Of a stretch of DNA of 6,289 bases, positions 5,132-6,289 are shown one piece after another; the first letter of the stretch is position 1, and every line of letters begins with the position of its first letter. Where the stretch lies: NCBI GenBank assembly GCA_900320815.1, contig ONTY01000118.1, forward strand, positions 1-6,289. Reading direction: 5' to 3'. The DNA is from an uncultured Pseudomonadota bacterium (GTDB lineage: Bacteria > Pseudomonadota > Gammaproteobacteria > Burkholderiales > Burkholderiaceae_C). The notes below the pieces were generated by a model that worked only from the letters and a program-made list of their open reading frames with translations, searched no databases and was not told where the DNA came from. A program made the translations under genes and the position numbers.

Positions 5132-6220
5132 TCAATGGCGGAGCACGGAGTTTTCGACTGCGTCAATCAGCCGCAGCAGCGGCGCCAGTTCTGGCCAGCG
5201 GGCAGCAATGCTGCGGATGTAGGTGATGAAGCGCGGCGCATCTGCCAGATATTTGGGTTTGCCGTCGCGCAGCGTCAGGCGCGCAAAGATGCCTGCCACT
5301 TTCAGGTGGCGCTGCAGCCCCATCCATTGCACGGCGTCCCAGAAGGGCTGGAAGTCGCGCGCCCAGTTTTCATAGTCCAGCAGGCCGGCAGCGCGGGCGC
5401 GTTCCCAGTAGGCGTGCGTGATGTGCTGCACGAAGTCTGCGTCCCATGAATGGAAGGCGTCACGCATGAGGCTGGCGATGTCGTACGTCACAGGGCCGTA
5501 GACGGCGTCTTGAAAGTCGAGCACGCCAAGCTCTGGCGCGCCATCGTCAGGGAGCATGAGGTTGCGCGGCATGTAGTCGCGGTGCACAAACACCTGTGGC
5601 GCCGCCAGGCAGCGTGTGATGATGAGCGCATAGAGCGCGTGCAGCTCCTGGCGCTGCGTATCGTCCAGCGAATACCCCCGATGGCGCCCGATGTACCACT
5701 CGTCAAACAGCCCCAGTTCGCGCCGCAGCAGCGCGGCGTCATACGGCGGCAACTCGCCCGCGCGGCTGGCGCGCTGCCAGCGCAGCAGGGCGTGGAGTGC
5801 CTGGTGGTAGCGCGGGGCGTTGGCGGCAGCGTCTTCCATATTCATGGCTTGCAGCATGGTGCGGCGCCCCAGGTCGGTCATCAGCATGAAGCCGTTCGCT
5901 TCGTCCCAGGCGAGCACGCGCGGCGCACGCACGCCTGCCTGCTGCATCAGCTGTGCGACGTGCACGAAGGGAGCGCAGTTTTCGTGCTCAGGCGGCGCGT
6001 CCATGATGATGAAGCTGGCACCATCGGCAGCGGTGATGCGCAGGTAGCGGCGAAAACTGGCGTCTGCCGAAGCGATGCAGAGGCTGGCCGGCAGCAGGCG
6101 GTGCTGCGGCGCAACACTCGCAAGCCAGTGTCCAAACACAGTGCAGCGCGTGGCACTGCTCCAAGGAATAAGGCCGGCGGCGGCGTGCATATCATCCAAT
6201 GCGGTCTGTGTATTGCTCAT
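5132..6220 (-). CDS. amgK: Aminoglycoside-phosphotransferase-fold sugar kinase, AmgK-like
   Basis: The 362-residue product resembles AmgK, the cytoplasmic kinase that phosphorylates the anomeric position of N-acetylmuramate and N-acetylglucosamine in the peptidoglycan recycling route feeding UDP-MurNAc. Known AmgK acts with the nucleotidyltransferase MurU. Visible marks: SADASFRRYLR (51-61), where the N-lobe begins; LMTDLG (113-118) at the hinge; the catalytic loop HRDYMPRN (213-220, D215 and N220); and the metal-binding DFQDA (235-239), followed by the family-typical GPVTYDIASLMRDA. Length and motifs look intact. The start at 6220 has no good Shine-Dalgarno sequence. An internal ATG at 6190 (residue 11) would still keep the whole conserved region, so the exact start is uncertain. 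No murU follows; the downstream side is a long gap and then sdhC. Other members of this fold act on aminoglycosides or choline, but the motif context favours AmgK. Confidence 0.85.
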   Translation of the reverse strand: MSNTQTALDDMHAAAGLIPWSSATRCTVFGHWLASVAPQHRLLPASLCIASADASFRRYLRITAADGASFIIMDAPPEHENCAPFVHVAQLMQQAGVRAPRVLAWDEANGFMLMTDLGRRTMLQAMNMEDAAANAPRYHQALHALLRWQRASRAGELPPYDAALLRRELGLFDEWYIGRHRGYSLDDTQRQELHALYALIITRCLAAPQVFVHRDYMPRNLMLPDDGAPELGVLDFQDAVYGPVTYDIASLMRDAFHSWDADFVQHITHAYWERARAAGLLDYENWARDFQPFWDAVQWMGLQRHLKVAGIFARLTLRDGKPKYLADAPRFITYIRSIAARWPELAPLLRLIDAVENSVLRH

Positions 6221-6225
6221 GGATA

Positions 6226-6289
6226 ATGGATTCTATTGAGGCGCCCGCGCCCCCTCTCGTGCTGCGCGGGGCGCTGTTTTTTTTGCTTT
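6226..6289 (+). CDS. Possible 5' end of a divergent plus-strand gene (partial)
   Basis: An ATG at 6226 opens a frame to the window edge (21 codons) reading MDSIEAPAPPLVLRGALFFLL. It has GC-rich third positions and ends in an Arg followed by a hydrophobic stretch, like the start of a signal peptide. In related bacteria the gene divergent from amgK is often lptD, an exported outer-membrane protein, which would fit. Against it: no Shine-Dalgarno sequence, and only five bases separate it from the amgK start. A GTG at 6259 in the same frame is another possible start. The same bases can be read as a hairpin followed by eight T. Confidence 0.35.
   Translation, partial: MDSIEAPAPPLVLRGALFFLL

Noticed and set aside
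5450..6226. Plus-strand open frame of 258 codons
   Set aside because: It is antisense to amgK, which shows a full kinase motif set.

Overview
The window reads as chromosomal DNA of a betaproteobacterium, most likely order Burkholderiales and possibly family Comamonadaceae. This rests on the style of the AmgK-like kinase, the pilin type and the moderately GC-rich base use. It is an inference from remembered families; no search was run. All five confidently called genes lie on the minus strand, so the region is transcribed right to left.

From right to left: amgK (5132-6220) encodes a cell-wall amino-sugar kinase. A roughly 500-base gap without a convincing gene follows (4626-5131). Then comes a compact operon, sdhC-sdhA-sdhB (4625 down to 1210), with 20-21 base spacers and a probable terminator at 1150-1184. 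It encodes a three-subunit succinate dehydrogenase/fumarate reductase with a single five-helix cytochrome b. That is the Bacillus/Bacteroides-like layout, not the four-subunit SdhCDAB usual in betaproteobacteria. Next is a complete type IV pilin gene (462-911) with its own strong terminator (410-436). The left edge cuts a second pilin gene after 22 codons (1-67). A possible plus-strand gene begins at the far right edge (6226 onward) but is too short to identify.

The most interesting structure is the pair of pilin upstream regions. A 99-base block (1-99 and 845-943), covering the pilin start, Shine-Dalgarno sequence and leader, is identical in both. A second 69-base block (215-283 and 944-1012) is also identical. 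In front of the left pilin the two blocks are separated by 115 bases. These carry a near-perfect sigma-54 promoter (151-166) and a hairpin that would sit at the mRNA 5' end. In front of the right pilin the blocks are fused and the 115 bases are absent. The shared 69-base block is rich in (C/G)TGTC words resembling PilR sites. The two pilins therefore look like recent duplicates, or are kept alike by gene conversion, and they probably differ in expression.

I see no CRISPR array, transposase, tRNA, rRNA or clear new multi-gene system. The notable points are the pilin promoter rearrangement and the unusual respiratory complex.
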